Assembly (NCBI GenBank): GCA_965237995.1
Contig: CBDEGO010000004.1
Location: 620,001-684,000 of the forward strand
Direction: 5' to 3'
DNA length: 64,000 nt
Source: JAAELZ01 sp965237995
Lineage (GTDB): Bacteria; Pseudomonadota; Gammaproteobacteria; Arenicellales; Poriferihabitantaceae
In this document: one piece after another, positions 17,011-26,055 of the stretch
How the letters are laid out: every line of letters begins with the position of its first letter
Numbering within the stretch: the first letter of the stretch is position 1
Notes under the pieces: generated by a model
What the model was told of the DNA's origin: nothing
Database searches by the model: none
The model's input: the letters and a program-made list of their open reading frames with translations, nothing else
Program-made: the position numbers and the translations under genes

Positions 17011-17955
17011 ATGAAAAAGCTGAACTTATACGACCAACTTAACGCGGCCACACTCTTGTTCGTATCACCTGAGTGGCGCAAAGTAAAAGCAGCCCGTAAA
17101 TCAGCTACACCGTTTGAAACGCCTGACGTGGCCATTCCAACTGAAACACGGACGATAGCAGGTCGTAAAATCCGCCTTGCTGAAGGCGGACCAGCAGATG
17201 CACCACTTGTCGTATTGCTTAGCCCCTTTCCAGAAAGCATTCTCAGCTTCGCAGGCTCTTGGAAAGCACTGACAGAAAAATGCCGTGTTATAGCCATCGA
17301 CCTTCCGGGGTTTGGTGCTTCTGAAGGAGATCGTCATGATATGTCACCCAACGCTCAGGGTGATCATTTGGCAGCCATTTTTGACGAGCTTGATCTGCAT
17401 GATATCCATCTTGTTGGACCTGACGTAGGAATGGGCGCAGCACTTGCCTATGTGCTCAACCATGAACATCGCGTGAAAAGTTTAGCGATTGGTCATGGAC
17501 CAGGTGCCCCCGGCCCGTTCAAACTGGCATTTATGATAAACATGTTGGCCAAATTTGGTTTCATGCGTTTTACAACGGGCTTATTGGGTGCTGGGCCACT
17601 TATCGCTTTTTCGTCAAAACTTGGGGCCATACGCCACCGACCAAACGCTAAGCAAATTGACGATTTTAAACAGGCTTACTCGGGTCGTACTGCTGAGGTG
17701 GTTCACTGGTTTAAGAACCTTCGTTCCAAAGCCACCAGTCTGGCTGATCGAGTGAGTGAGATCACTACACCTACCTTAGTTTTCTGGGGCGAGCTTGACG
17801 CGTTGTTTAACGTCAGTAATGCTGAACACCTCCATGCAGCCTTACCCCAGAGCAAGCTACAAATACTACCTGAATCTGGCCATCACGCTTGGGCTGATCA
17901 ACCAGAATTATTCGCCGACATGATCATTGACTGGGTAGAAACTGCTCACATCTAA
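17011..17955 (+). CDS. Alpha/beta hydrolase, haloalkane dehalogenase/epoxide hydrolase-like
   Basis: The 314-residue protein has the alpha/beta hydrolase order: VIAIDLPGFGASEG, nucleophile elbow GPDVGMG (Asp138), a cap region, VFWGELDALF (acid) and ESGHHAW (base His). An Asp nucleophile is typical of haloalkane dehalogenases, epoxide hydrolases and fluoroacetate dehalogenases rather than esterases. The usual HGxP oxyanion/halide motif reads SPFP (71-74), which is atypical. It is preceded by the TetR operator-promoter and may detoxify an electrophile such as an epoxide (inference). Confidence 0.85.
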   Translation: MKKLNLYDQLNAATLLFVSPEWRKVKAARKSATPFETPDVAIPTETRTIAGRKIRLAEGGPADAPLVVLLSPFPESILSFAGSWKALTEKCRVIAIDLPGFGASEGDRHDMSPNAQGDHLAAIFDELDLHDIHLVGPDVGMGAALAYVLNHEHRVKSLAIGHGPGAPGPFKLAFMINMLAKFGFMRFTTGLLGAGPLIAFSSKLGAIRHRPNAKQIDDFKQAYSGRTAEVVHWFKNLRSKATSLADRVSEITTPTLVFWGELDALFNVSNAEHLHAALPQSKLQILPESGHHAWADQPELFADMIIDWVETAHI

Positions 17956-18072
17956 ATTTTGTTTTTAAGATGCCTCGCCTACTAATGAGACAGCCATCAT
18001 CTTAAAACATACGATAACCTCACTACTTATTAAATTAGTGCAAACAACATACAATAAAAGCGGTTATCAACA

Positions 18073-18915
18073 ATGAAATCAGCGCGAATGACAGGCATGG
18101 TTCTTGTAGTTGTATCGGCCATCGTGTTCAGTACTGCAGGAATATTTACCAAAGGAGTTTCGGCTGATGCTTGGTCGGTCATTTTTTGGCGAGGCTTATT
18201 CGCTGCCGGATTTACGCTAGTCTATATCGTATTAAAAGGGACCTTAAAACAAGAAATATTACAGATGGGTAAATCAGGATTAATAGCCGCGATTGTTAGC
18301 TCATTAGGAACGGCTGCTTTTATTCCAGCATTTAAGCTGACTAGCATCGCAAATGTTTCTTTAATTTATGCTGCAGCCCCATTCATTGCCGCCTTTTTGG
18401 CCTGGTTGTGGATGCATGAAAAGCCATCACTATTGGTGATTATTTCAAGCTTGGCTTCATTTATAGGTGTAACACTTATCATCGATGGCTCTATAGGGGA
18501 GTTCAACATTAAAGGTGATTTTCTCGCATTGTGGATGACATTAATGATGGCGATTGTCATGGTGATTTATCGGCGCTATCCGCAAACTCCTGGAGCTGGG
18601 CCAATGACTCTTTCTTCATTGCTCTTACTCCCTTGCGCTTGGTATTTCGGAGAGCCTTTGCTAGCACCCGCTGATGAAATTCCGATTATGGCTTTATTCG
18701 GTCTAATCTTTGCGATTGCTTCAGTCACTTTAGTATTAGGTGCGCGCTATCTACCTTCTTCAGAAACCGCTTTGGTCAGTTCCTTGGAAGCACCTTTTGC
18801 AATCTGTCTAGCTTGGCTTATTTTTTCAGAAATACCCGTGACAAGCACAATCATCGGCGGATTAGTCATTTTAGCAGCGGTATTTGGCTCACAGGCTTTC
18901 GCGGCAAAAACATAG
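18073..18915 (+). CDS. EamA/DMT-superfamily exporter
   Basis: The 280-residue inner-membrane protein has about ten hydrophobic helices in two EamA repeats (first ending near ASFIGVTLIIDG, second near GGLVILAAVFGSQ). The family exports amino acids, metabolites or drugs; the substrate is unknown. Its last 48 codons are duplicated almost perfectly at 14060-14205. It is the last gene of the repeat-bounded cassette. Confidence 0.9.
   Translation: MKSARMTGMVLVVVSAIVFSTAGIFTKGVSADAWSVIFWRGLFAAGFTLVYIVLKGTLKQEILQMGKSGLIAAIVSSLGTAAFIPAFKLTSIANVSLIYAAAPFIAAFLAWLWMHEKPSLLVIISSLASFIGVTLIIDGSIGEFNIKGDFLALWMTLMMAIVMVIYRRYPQTPGAGPMTLSSLLLLPCAWYFGEPLLAPADEIPIMALFGLIFAIASVTLVLGARYLPSSETALVSSLEAPFAICLAWLIFSEIPVTSTIIGGLVILAAVFGSQAFAAKT
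18763..18908 (+). repeat. Right copy of 146-bp direct repeat (inside eamA)
   Basis: Pairs with 14060-14205 with one mismatch. This is the native copy, in frame with full-length eamA. Divergence begins at 18909, seven bases before the eamA stop ends. Confidence 0.97.
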
Positions 18916-19006
18916 ATCAACTATAAACCAAATCATCGAAAGTAAGGTTTTAGACATTACAAAATCAGCTAGTTTTTATCAGCATTAATGCATCATCGCA
19001 TTCAAG

Positions 19007-20245
19007 CTAATTAGCCAATTCAAGCATTGCATGTAGTAATACATTACAGCCAGCTTCGAGATCTTCTGGCTTTGCATTTTCCTTTTCATTGTGGCTTAAA
19101 CCCGCTTCACAAGGTACAAATATCATCGCAGTTGGTACTTTTTTTGACACCTGAATTGCATCGTGACCTGCACCAGATATCATTCTTTGGCTTGCGTAGC
19201 CTAGATCCTGTACAGCATTATCAATAGCATCTATGCATTTGCTATCAAAGTGAATCGGCGGACTGTACCAAATTTCTACAACTTCAGTTTTCACATTGGT
19301 TTTCGCCGCTGTATTTTCACAGAACTGCTTAAATTCAGCGATCATCTTTGACAATGCTGCATCATCAGGGTTTCTAAACTCTACGGTTAAAAATACTTCC
19401 CCAGGTATCGTGTTTCTTGAGTTTGGTAAAACTCTCATTTCACCTACTGTACCCACTCCATATGGAGCTTGCGATAAGGCAATTTCTTGAACTAACTGAA
19501 CTAAAGAAGACGCTACTACCAGTGCGTCTTTTCGTCCTTCCATGGGAGTAGAGCCTGCGTGGGAGTCCTGCCCTTTTATAGTAATATCAAACCAGCGTTG
19601 TCCCTGCCCGCCAACAACAATACCTATCTGATGCTTATCTCGCTCCAGTATCGGCCCCTGCTCAATATGAGCCTCTAACAAGGCAGCCATTGGGTGGTCA
19701 CCACAATTTTCTTTGCCCATGTAGTTAATTCTAATTAACTCTTGTTCAAGACTTAGCCCTTCGGCATCTGTGCGCTTATAGGCATAACTCTTTTCAAAAA
19801 GCCCGGCGAACACCCCCGATGCAACCATTGCAGGGGCAAACCGTGAACCTTCTTCGTTAGTCCAGTTAACAACTTCCAATGGCGCATTAGTTTCAATGTT
19901 ATTTTCATTTAAAGTTCGAATAACCTCAAGGGCTGAAAGAACCCCAAAAATACCATCAAATTTTCCACCGTGAGGCTGTGTATCAAGATGACTGCCCGAG
20001 CAAACAGGAGGTAAAGTATTATCTTTGCCATTTCTTCTAGCAAAAATATTGCCCATATCATCTATGGTGATTTCACAGTTTTCGCGTTCACACCATTTGA
20101 TAAATAGGTCTCTACCTTGCTTATCTTCATCAGTTAACGCTAAACGTCTAGAACCACCAGCTTCTCCGGGGCCAATTTCTGCCATAGCCATGATACTTTC
20201 CCAGAGGCGTTGGCGATTAATTCTTAGTTCGGTGTGTTTTAGCAT
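19007..20245 (-). CDS. Zn-dependent M20 amidohydrolase (N-carbamoyl-amino acid hydrolase/allantoate amidohydrolase type)
   Basis: The 412-residue protein has the hydantoinase/carbamoylase M20 metal motifs: GSHLDTQPHGGKFDG (His86, Asp88), WTNEEGSRFAPAM (Glu131-Glu132), AHIEQGPILE, and GAGHDAIQ near the C-terminus. Members remove the carbamoyl group of ureido compounds (N-carbamoyl amino acids, ureidopropionate, allantoate), releasing ammonia and CO2. It starts 19 bases after the stop of the deiminase/DDAH-like gene. The pair could turn a guanidino group into a ureido group and then an amine (inference). Confidence 0.88.
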   Translation of the reverse strand: MLKHTELRINRQRLWESIMAMAEIGPGEAGGSRRLALTDEDKQGRDLFIKWCERENCEITIDDMGNIFARRNGKDNTLPPVCSGSHLDTQPHGGKFDGIFGVLSALEVIRTLNENNIETNAPLEVVNWTNEEGSRFAPAMVASGVFAGLFEKSYAYKRTDAEGLSLEQELIRINYMGKENCGDHPMAALLEAHIEQGPILERDKHQIGIVVGGQGQRWFDITIKGQDSHAGSTPMEGRKDALVVASSLVQLVQEIALSQAPYGVGTVGEMRVLPNSRNTIPGEVFLTVEFRNPDDAALSKMIAEFKQFCENTAAKTNVKTEVVEIWYSPPIHFDSKCIDAIDNAVQDLGYASQRMISGAGHDAIQVSKKVPTAMIFVPCEAGLSHNEKENAKPEDLEAGCNVLLHAMLELAN

Positions 20246-20264
20246 TTTTATTTCAGATTAAGAC

Positions 20265-21185
20265 TTAAAGATGATCACGTCTTAGCGCTTGGCACATACA
20301 ATGAACACCGCCGCCGCCCAAGGTAAACATTGACATATCAGGCGCGAAAACTTCGTAGCCCAACTTACGCATTTTTTCATTTAACTTTACGCTTCCAGCC
20401 ATAGACAGCACTTTCTTGTTACCAAGTGCAACTAAGTTCACCCCTAAGTCTTTTGCTTCATCGAAACCGACGTCGACAAATTCAAAACCCTTCTTACGCA
20501 ACCAATCAATTACCCAGCCTTCCTGCGCATCGAGACAAGTCACCAGTAGTTTTTCGTCCAGAGGTACAACAAGCCCATCCATATGAACAAATAATGCAGG
20601 AATGGGGGCAACTTCTACATCCCATCCCTCTTTTTTAACGAACTCAGCTACTTGTTCAGCCCCTTCTTGTTCCGAGCGTTCGCCACAGTAGCCTATCAAG
20701 ACAGTGCCCGGTTCTAAAATAACGAAATCTCCACCTTCAAAATGACCCGCAGTCGCATAATTCCAGATCGGTATATTATTGTCTTGATAGAATTTTATTG
20801 TAGTGACGTAATCTGCTCGACGGCATTTGAGTTGCATATGGCAAATCAAGGCGCCCCATGGTGTCATGGCGCTAGAATCTCTGGCAAAGAAATTGCGATG
20901 TAAAACTGGGTCAGAGTCAATGTAGTGACACTTGACCCCCGCATCTTCATACACTTTAACCATTTCCGCAAACTGACGCTGTGAAAGGTCAAAATCAAAT
21001 GAGGCCCCTGTTTTATGAGCATTTCTTAATGTACGACCGATCAGCGGCCCAGCTTCCACCCACTTAAAATATTCTGGCTTACCTAATAACACGTCGTGTA
21101 ACACGCTGTAGTCATTATTGATGCCCCAAGGTCTAGACTTAACCTCTACAAAATCACTTAACTCATGGTCAGTTGCTTTATTCAT
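20265..21185 (-). CDS. Guanidino-group-modifying enzyme (DDAH/arginine deiminase/amidinotransferase family)
   Basis: The 306-residue protein shows the pentein motifs: FFARDSS (residues 99-105, substrate contact), GHFEGGDF (EGGD at 150-153), VHMDGLVV (catalytic His201) and GGGGVHCMCQ (nucleophile Cys296). Family enzymes attack the guanidinium carbon of arginine, methylarginines or related compounds; many release ammonia or methylamines and leave a ureido product. Length and the EGGD..HMD..HC order fit dimethylarginine dimethylaminohydrolase or a deiminase better than AGAT. The exact substrate is not evident. The gene precedes a carbamoyl hydrolase gene on the same strand. Confidence 0.82.
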   Translation of the reverse strand: MNKATDHELSDFVEVKSRPWGINNDYSVLHDVLLGKPEYFKWVEAGPLIGRTLRNAHKTGASFDFDLSQRQFAEMVKVYEDAGVKCHYIDSDPVLHRNFFARDSSAMTPWGALICHMQLKCRRADYVTTIKFYQDNNIPIWNYATAGHFEGGDFVILEPGTVLIGYCGERSEQEGAEQVAEFVKKEGWDVEVAPIPALFVHMDGLVVPLDEKLLVTCLDAQEGWVIDWLRKKGFEFVDVGFDEAKDLGVNLVALGNKKVLSMAGSVKLNEKMRKLGYEVFAPDMSMFTLGGGGVHCMCQALRRDHL

Positions 21186-21533
21186 TTTAAATATCTACCC
21201 TAATTTAGTGTTTAGATGTTGTGAATGTGATCTTAATGTTGACAGAGGCATATAGATTTATAAATACTTATATTTTTAATTACACATAAATTTTATCAAT
21301 CTATAAACTCAAAATTGTTCTATATCAATTAGTTATCAACCATAAGATGATAAAAAATTAGAAAAGTTTATTTGGCTTTAATGGATAGAACGAAATGTTA
21401 TATAAAACTTGACGCTGACAGCTATCTAACTACCAGCCTAAAAATATAGCATCGGATGTAGTAAAGCCTAATTGGTTTACTTCTTGATGCTACTGATTGG
21501 TAACCACCTAATGGTCTAGTTTATTTGAGGCTC
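21186..21533. other. 348-base AT-rich intergenic region
   Basis: This region between the DUF3461-like gene and the deiminase gene, both on the minus strand, presumably carries the promoter for the deiminase-amidohydrolase pair. Beyond AT-rich tracts and short repeats nothing recognisable was found. Confidence 0.5.
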
Positions 21534-21917
21534 TTATAGTTCCTTAATTAGCGATTCAATGTACGCATGGCGCGTTGCATTATCCTCTTTAAGGCGTCTC
21601 AACTCATCGGTAATAATCTCAATTTGAGAGCGCTTGTCTCGCTTGCTGTTAACAATCTCATCTAGCTCTGATAAAGCTTTTTTAGCTTGGGGTGATGCTT
21701 TACTTCGTATTTGAGCATTTCTCGAATCACCTTCGGTTAACAGTAATTCTTCGGCTCTTGCAAATCGAAATCGTTTGCTCGACGGTAGCAATGAACCTTT
21801 CTTGCGTTTGTAGACTACACGCAGAATATCGAATTTATTAATAGTTTCGTATGAGTAACGGTCAATTTCATTGGGGTTTTCAATTCCCATTGCATTGAGT
21901 GTAGGATATTTGGACAC
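21534..21917 (-). CDS. DUF3461-like small protein
   Basis: The 127-residue protein begins MSKYPTLNAMGIENPNEIDRY and contains DILRVVYKRKKGSLLPSSKRFRF, the pattern I recall for DUF3461 proteins of gammaproteobacteria. The C-terminal half is helical and charged, probably a coiled coil. There is no signal peptide. The function is unknown. It lies 99 bases downstream of proW on the same strand; whether it is functionally linked to transport is unclear. Confidence 0.75.
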   Translation of the reverse strand: MSKYPTLNAMGIENPNEIDRYSYETINKFDILRVVYKRKKGSLLPSSKRFRFARAEELLLTEGDSRNAQIRSKASPQAKKALSELDEIVNSKRDKRSQIEIITDELRRLKEDNATRHAYIESLIKEL

Positions 21918-22016
21918 CTTTATACCTCCTAAATGTAGCTTAATCAGATTTCTGGTTTAAATCTAATTCAATGGGTTCACCTATGCCATAGCCATCACGT
22001 TCGGGGAACGTAGTTA

Positions 22017-23546
22017 TTATTGTCTAATCGTCTTTCTAGCGTAATGACCTTGAATAATTCGGTCTATAACCATTGCGCAAAACAAAATAGCTAATCCTGC
22101 TAGCATACCCTGGCCTTTGGCTGCATATTGTAACGCTTCAAGTACATTCTTACCTAACCCGCCTGCACCGATTAAGGACGCGATTACTACCATTGACAAA
22201 CACATAAGTATCGTTTGATTAATGCCAGTCATAATAGACGGCATAGCTAACGGAATTTCCACATCTTTCAGCAAGGTAAGTCTGGTGCATCCAAATGCTC
22301 TTGCTGCTTCTTTAGTATGCTCCGGCACGCTTTTCATTCCTAATGCGGTAAGTCTGATCACCGGTGGCATACCAAAAATAATGGTTGAAAGAACACCCGG
22401 AGGCTTACCTGTACCAAAAAATGCAATGATTGGAATCAAATAAACGAACGCAGGCATCGTTTGCATAAAATCGAGTATAGGTAATGCTGCGTTATAAGCA
22501 CGCTGACTTTTACCAAACCAAATGCCCAATGGTATGCCAAATAAGATGCACAAGAATGCAGCTGCGCCTAAGAGAGCCACCGTCTGCATGCTAGTTTCCC
22601 ACAAGCCAAAGAGAGCTAAATAAGCTAAAGAAGCGGCTGTAAAAATGGCAACTCGAGGGCCCGCCAACCGCCATGCTAGTACCAAAATAACAGTCATCAC
22701 AACAGGCCACGGCGTATCAACAAATACTGTTTCAAGACCATCTAAAATAGTTCTAATAGATCGAACTACGCTTTCGAATGCACCCGCACCATGCTTTGAC
22801 ATCCAAGAAAAACCACCGTCTAGCCAGTTGGAAACCGGAGTGAAAAATTGTTTTTCAACAGGTACTGTTTTTATCCATTCTGCAGGCTTAGTAAACGTGA
22901 ACCTATATAATGTTAGCGGTACAATCGCCAACCAGAGCAATGCACCATAGCCCACCCATAACCAACTAAAACCAGAGGGTGTGGAGGCAGGCTGAGCCCG
23001 CCAGCTTAGATATTGTTTTTCATAATTCAAATTAGAATAAAATCCTTGAATCACTTTGATGACAACCATCAAAATGACCCCAGTAACTAAGATCCCAGTT
23101 GCTTCAGATGACAGCAATGCGGCCTCTTCAGTCACTCTAGCCGCGGCGCGCTTAAGATTACCTGCGGTCTCGATCAAGCCTTGAGCGCCTTCTTCACCCG
23201 CTTGTAGTGCGACTTGTCCTTTTTCATAAAGCTCTTTCCAGCGAATATTCAACCGATCTGCCCTAGCAAGCTTAGCCGCACCTAAATCACCCCATAGCCC
23301 TCGACCAATCTGAACCAAAGCAAGTAATTCGAGTATAAGAAATGTCCAAAATTGCCCCCATAGACCACGCGCCGCAGCCCAAAAAGGGCCTGCGATAGCT
23401 GCCATCGGATTCCAAGTCCACGGGAACTTCGTGGCTGATTGAATCTTGCCAAATTCTTTACTGTAGTATTCTGGGTTTTCGACTACAAAGTCACCGATAG
23501 AGCTGCTCAGGCTATTTTGGCTCGCATGAGTATTTTTATCATTCAT
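22017..23546 (-). CDS. proW: ABC transporter permease, ProW/OpuAB-like, with N-terminal extension
   Basis: The 509-residue protein is much longer than E. coli ProW (about 354). The last 250 or so residues are the canonical permease domain, with FMQTMPAFVYLIPIIAFFG, GMPPVIRLTALGMKSVP and the EAA-type loop AARAFGCTRLTLLKDVEIP. The N-terminal part adds two or more hydrophobic segments and an amphipathic helical stretch. Its ATG overlaps the proV stop by one base (TAATG). It forms the membrane part of a quaternary amine-type importer. Confidence 0.88.
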   Translation of the reverse strand: MNDKNTHASQNSLSSSIGDFVVENPEYYSKEFGKIQSATKFPWTWNPMAAIAGPFWAAARGLWGQFWTFLILELLALVQIGRGLWGDLGAAKLARADRLNIRWKELYEKGQVALQAGEEGAQGLIETAGNLKRAAARVTEEAALLSSEATGILVTGVILMVVIKVIQGFYSNLNYEKQYLSWRAQPASTPSGFSWLWVGYGALLWLAIVPLTLYRFTFTKPAEWIKTVPVEKQFFTPVSNWLDGGFSWMSKHGAGAFESVVRSIRTILDGLETVFVDTPWPVVMTVILVLAWRLAGPRVAIFTAASLAYLALFGLWETSMQTVALLGAAAFLCILFGIPLGIWFGKSQRAYNAALPILDFMQTMPAFVYLIPIIAFFGTGKPPGVLSTIIFGMPPVIRLTALGMKSVPEHTKEAARAFGCTRLTLLKDVEIPLAMPSIMTGINQTILMCLSMVVIASLIGAGGLGKNVLEALQYAAKGQGMLAGLAILFCAMVIDRIIQGHYARKTIRQ

Positions 23547-24595
23547 TAGCTATCTCCCCCTTTAATTCCTTTAAGTAGTGTTGTCTTATTAACCACCCCA
23601 ACATCTCGTCCATCTTCACTCTGAATAACAATGGGTTGAGTAGTGGTGGTAGAAACATCAATCAAACCACTTAAATCTGTGTTAACGGATACCCTAGGTG
23701 CTGCTGCTAAATCATCGCCATGTTGCAGTTCATACTCTTCGATTTTATCCATTATAGTATGGGCAAAAATTAATTTGAGTGTCGAAATCCCCTCAACAAA
23801 ATCTGTCACATATTCGTCAATTGGATTTGTAACGATCTCTTCTGGAGTACCAATTTGAACAATCACACCATCTTTCATAATAGCGATTCGATTGCCTATG
23901 CGAATTGCTTCATCTAAATCATGGGTGATAAATACGGTAGTTTTATCAAGATCTGCTGAAAGTGCCATAAACTGCTCCTGCAATTGTCGGCGAATAAGGG
24001 GGTCTAATGCTGAAAAAGGCTCGTCCATCAACAGAACTTCGGGGTCTGAGGCTAGTGCCCTTGCTAGGCCGACTCGTTGTTGCATTCCACCAGATAGCTC
24101 ACTGGGGAATCGATCCTCATAACCGTCGAGATTCACTAGGTTAAGACAGCGTTGAGACTCTTCCCAACGCTTGTTTTTGGGATACCCTTGCACTTGCAAT
24201 GGGAAAGCTACATTATCTCTTACTGTCCGGTGTGGGAACAACGCCATATGCTGAAAGACCATTCCAATATGGGCCGCTCGTAGTTCTCTTAGATCGGTTT
24301 CGTTAAGCGCCATTACGTCCTTACCCAGAACGTTAATATTTCCTGCGGTCGGTTCGAGTAGCCGATTTAGGTGTCGTACCATCGTTGATTTGCCTGACCC
24401 AGATAAGCCCATCACACAAAATATCTCTCCACGAGATACTTCGAATGAACATTCGGCAACACCTACGACACAGCCAAATCGTTCGAGCACTTGGGGCTTA
24501 GTAAGACCTTCTTGCTTGATTGCATGCATGGCTTCTTGGCTACGGTCGCCAAATATTTTCCACACATCGTCAAGCTTTATGACCGTTTCACTCAT
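23546..24595 (-). CDS. proV: ABC transporter ATPase, ProV-like
   Basis: The 349-residue protein has Walker A GLSGSGKST, signature LSGGMQQRVGLARAL and Walker B VLLMDEPFSALDP. The ProV-specific N-terminus (VWKIFG, then a stretch preceding the P-loop) and DYVTDFVEGIS segment are present. The C-terminal CBS-like region (about residues 270-349) is shorter than two full CBS repeats. It overlaps proW by one base and follows proX across a 213-base gap with a stem-loop. Confidence 0.92.
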   Translation of the reverse strand: MSETVIKLDDVWKIFGDRSQEAMHAIKQEGLTKPQVLERFGCVVGVAECSFEVSRGEIFCVMGLSGSGKSTMVRHLNRLLEPTAGNINVLGKDVMALNETDLRELRAAHIGMVFQHMALFPHRTVRDNVAFPLQVQGYPKNKRWEESQRCLNLVNLDGYEDRFPSELSGGMQQRVGLARALASDPEVLLMDEPFSALDPLIRRQLQEQFMALSADLDKTTVFITHDLDEAIRIGNRIAIMKDGVIVQIGTPEEIVTNPIDEYVTDFVEGISTLKLIFAHTIMDKIEEYELQHGDDLAAAPRVSVNTDLSGLIDVSTTTTQPIVIQSEDGRDVGVVNKTTLLKGIKGGDS

Positions 24596-24709
24596 AGGGT
24601 TTTACGCTTTATGTTAATAGTTTGACTCGAACCCACAATTCTTAAATAGGGTACAAATAATTCTAATATGAATATGTGCAAAAGCATTATAGATAAAAAC
24701 AAGTACTAA

Positions 24710-24762
24710 CCAACCTTGGTGGGGATATCACACTACTCTAAGTGACTTGCCACCAAGGCTGG
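24710..24762 (-). terminator. Stem-loop between proX and proV
   Basis: CCAACCTTGGTGG (24710-24722) and CCACCAAGGCTGG (24750-24762) form a 13-bp inverted repeat with one mismatch around a 27-base loop. It lies just after proX in the direction of transcription. As with the hairpin after ugpB, it probably protects the binding-protein mRNA and reduces read-through (inference). Confidence 0.6.
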
Positions 24763-24808
24763 AAAATAACCGTTTAAAGCACAAATATAATTACTTAGTT
24801 AAGGTGCC

Positions 24809-25768
24809 TTACTTGAGCCAGTTTTCTACCGTCGTTGCGTTATTTGCAACCCAGTTCCTGGCAAACTCCGCAGGATCTTGTTTTTCCACAACCAATGCAA
24901 AAGTCATTTTAGAAACCGTGTCAGTATCAAGCTTAATATTGGCCAAGACTGAAGCTGCTTCTGGAAGCTCAGTTTCTAAAGCTGTTGCGTAGTGGATATG
25001 CAAGTAAGCTAAATCCCACGCTACCGGCGCATCTGATTTTTCTAACCATTCGGCATCATCTGTCGGCTGAATAACAGTCCACTTAGCTGAATCGTAGGTA
25101 GGTTCCTCTAAAATCACCAATTCATGCAATGCAAACATATGGTGCGGCGTATAACAAAAGAACACAATATTTTCATCTTTTGCCACAGCGTTGTCGACCT
25201 CCGCCAATGCTAAGGTTTCATCCATTTCCTTTAGCGTCATGGTTTCTGAATAGCCATAGCTCTTTCCGCGAATTTTTTCAACATTAGTTGATGCCCAACC
25301 GGGTGCTCCTATCCATATTTCACCTAAGCCATCCCCATCGGTATCAAAATTTGCTGCCATATCTGGATCAGTAAGTTCGGATAATTTCTTTATACCTGTT
25401 CTTTCAGCCGTCCCCTTGGTTACGCACATACCTTGAAACGCAGAAACACCATTAGTGTTCATCGTGACACTGCCTTTTTCTTTAACGTAGGTATTATTTA
25501 AATTTGATTGGTTCGGCAACCAAACTTCTGGATGCACATGCATACTTCCCGAATCCATTGCTTCAAAAATAATGGGATTAGTACCATTTTGCAATTCCAC
25601 TTCCAATCCTAGGTTGTCTTCCAATACAACTTTAATTACCTCAGCAGTCACGGCAACGGACGGCCAATTTGGCACACCAATCACTAAATCTGCTGCTTGT
25701 GCGGCGGCGCTAAATGTCATTGCACTTGCTACGAGCGGTGCGGCGAGTCTCTTACTAAAAGTATTCAT
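24809..25768 (-). CDS. proX: ABC transporter substrate-binding protein, ProX/OpuAC-like
   Basis: The 319-residue protein has a Sec signal peptide (cleavage near AAQAA-DLV) and an OpuAC-type mature chain: IGVPNWPSVAVTAEVIKVVL, MHVHPEVWLPNQ and FFCYTPHHMFALHEL. Tryptophans and tyrosines that could form an aromatic cage for a cationic ligand are present. Glycine betaine or a related zwitterion is the family ligand. Linkage to a guanidino enzyme suggests a guanidino acid instead (inference). It is the first gene of proXVW, divergent from a LysR gene. Confidence 0.88.
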   Translation of the reverse strand: MNTFSKRLAAPLVASAMTFSAAAQAADLVIGVPNWPSVAVTAEVIKVVLEDNLGLEVELQNGTNPIIFEAMDSGSMHVHPEVWLPNQSNLNNTYVKEKGSVTMNTNGVSAFQGMCVTKGTAERTGIKKLSELTDPDMAANFDTDGDGLGEIWIGAPGWASTNVEKIRGKSYGYSETMTLKEMDETLALAEVDNAVAKDENIVFFCYTPHHMFALHELVILEEPTYDSAKWTVIQPTDDAEWLEKSDAPVAWDLAYLHIHYATALETELPEAASVLANIKLDTDTVSKMTFALVVEKQDPAEFARNWVANNATTVENWLK

Positions 25769-25992
25769 AACGTTCCTCGAAAATATTTATATTTAACAAA
25801 ATTAAAAATGATATTTTAGATTATAGAAAGTCGATTAATCGTACTGTAAATAATCTTGTACCCATTTTTTAGCATCTACAAAATCAGAAATTACCAATTA
25901 ATGGCAGCCTAACATAGTAGCCAACGTCTGAGTTTTTGCAATCTATTTTTATCATTACAGAAACTAAAAGATTAAACAATAGCTATTTAATA

Positions 25993-26023
25993 AAGCTTAC
26001 ATTAATAAAATTAATGTAAGCTT
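25993..26023. promoter_or_regulatory. Perfect 14-bp inverted repeat upstream of lysR (candidate operator)
   Basis: AAGCTTACATTAAT and ATTAATGTAAGCTT are perfect inverted copies separated by AAA. The site is in the gap between divergent proX and lysR, 33 bases before the lysR start. It contains T-N11-A style LysR symmetry and is well placed to control both genes. A transcript hairpin cannot be excluded. Confidence 0.65.
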
Positions 26024-26055
26024 CTGACTAAATACTAACCTGCGTAAATAATTAA

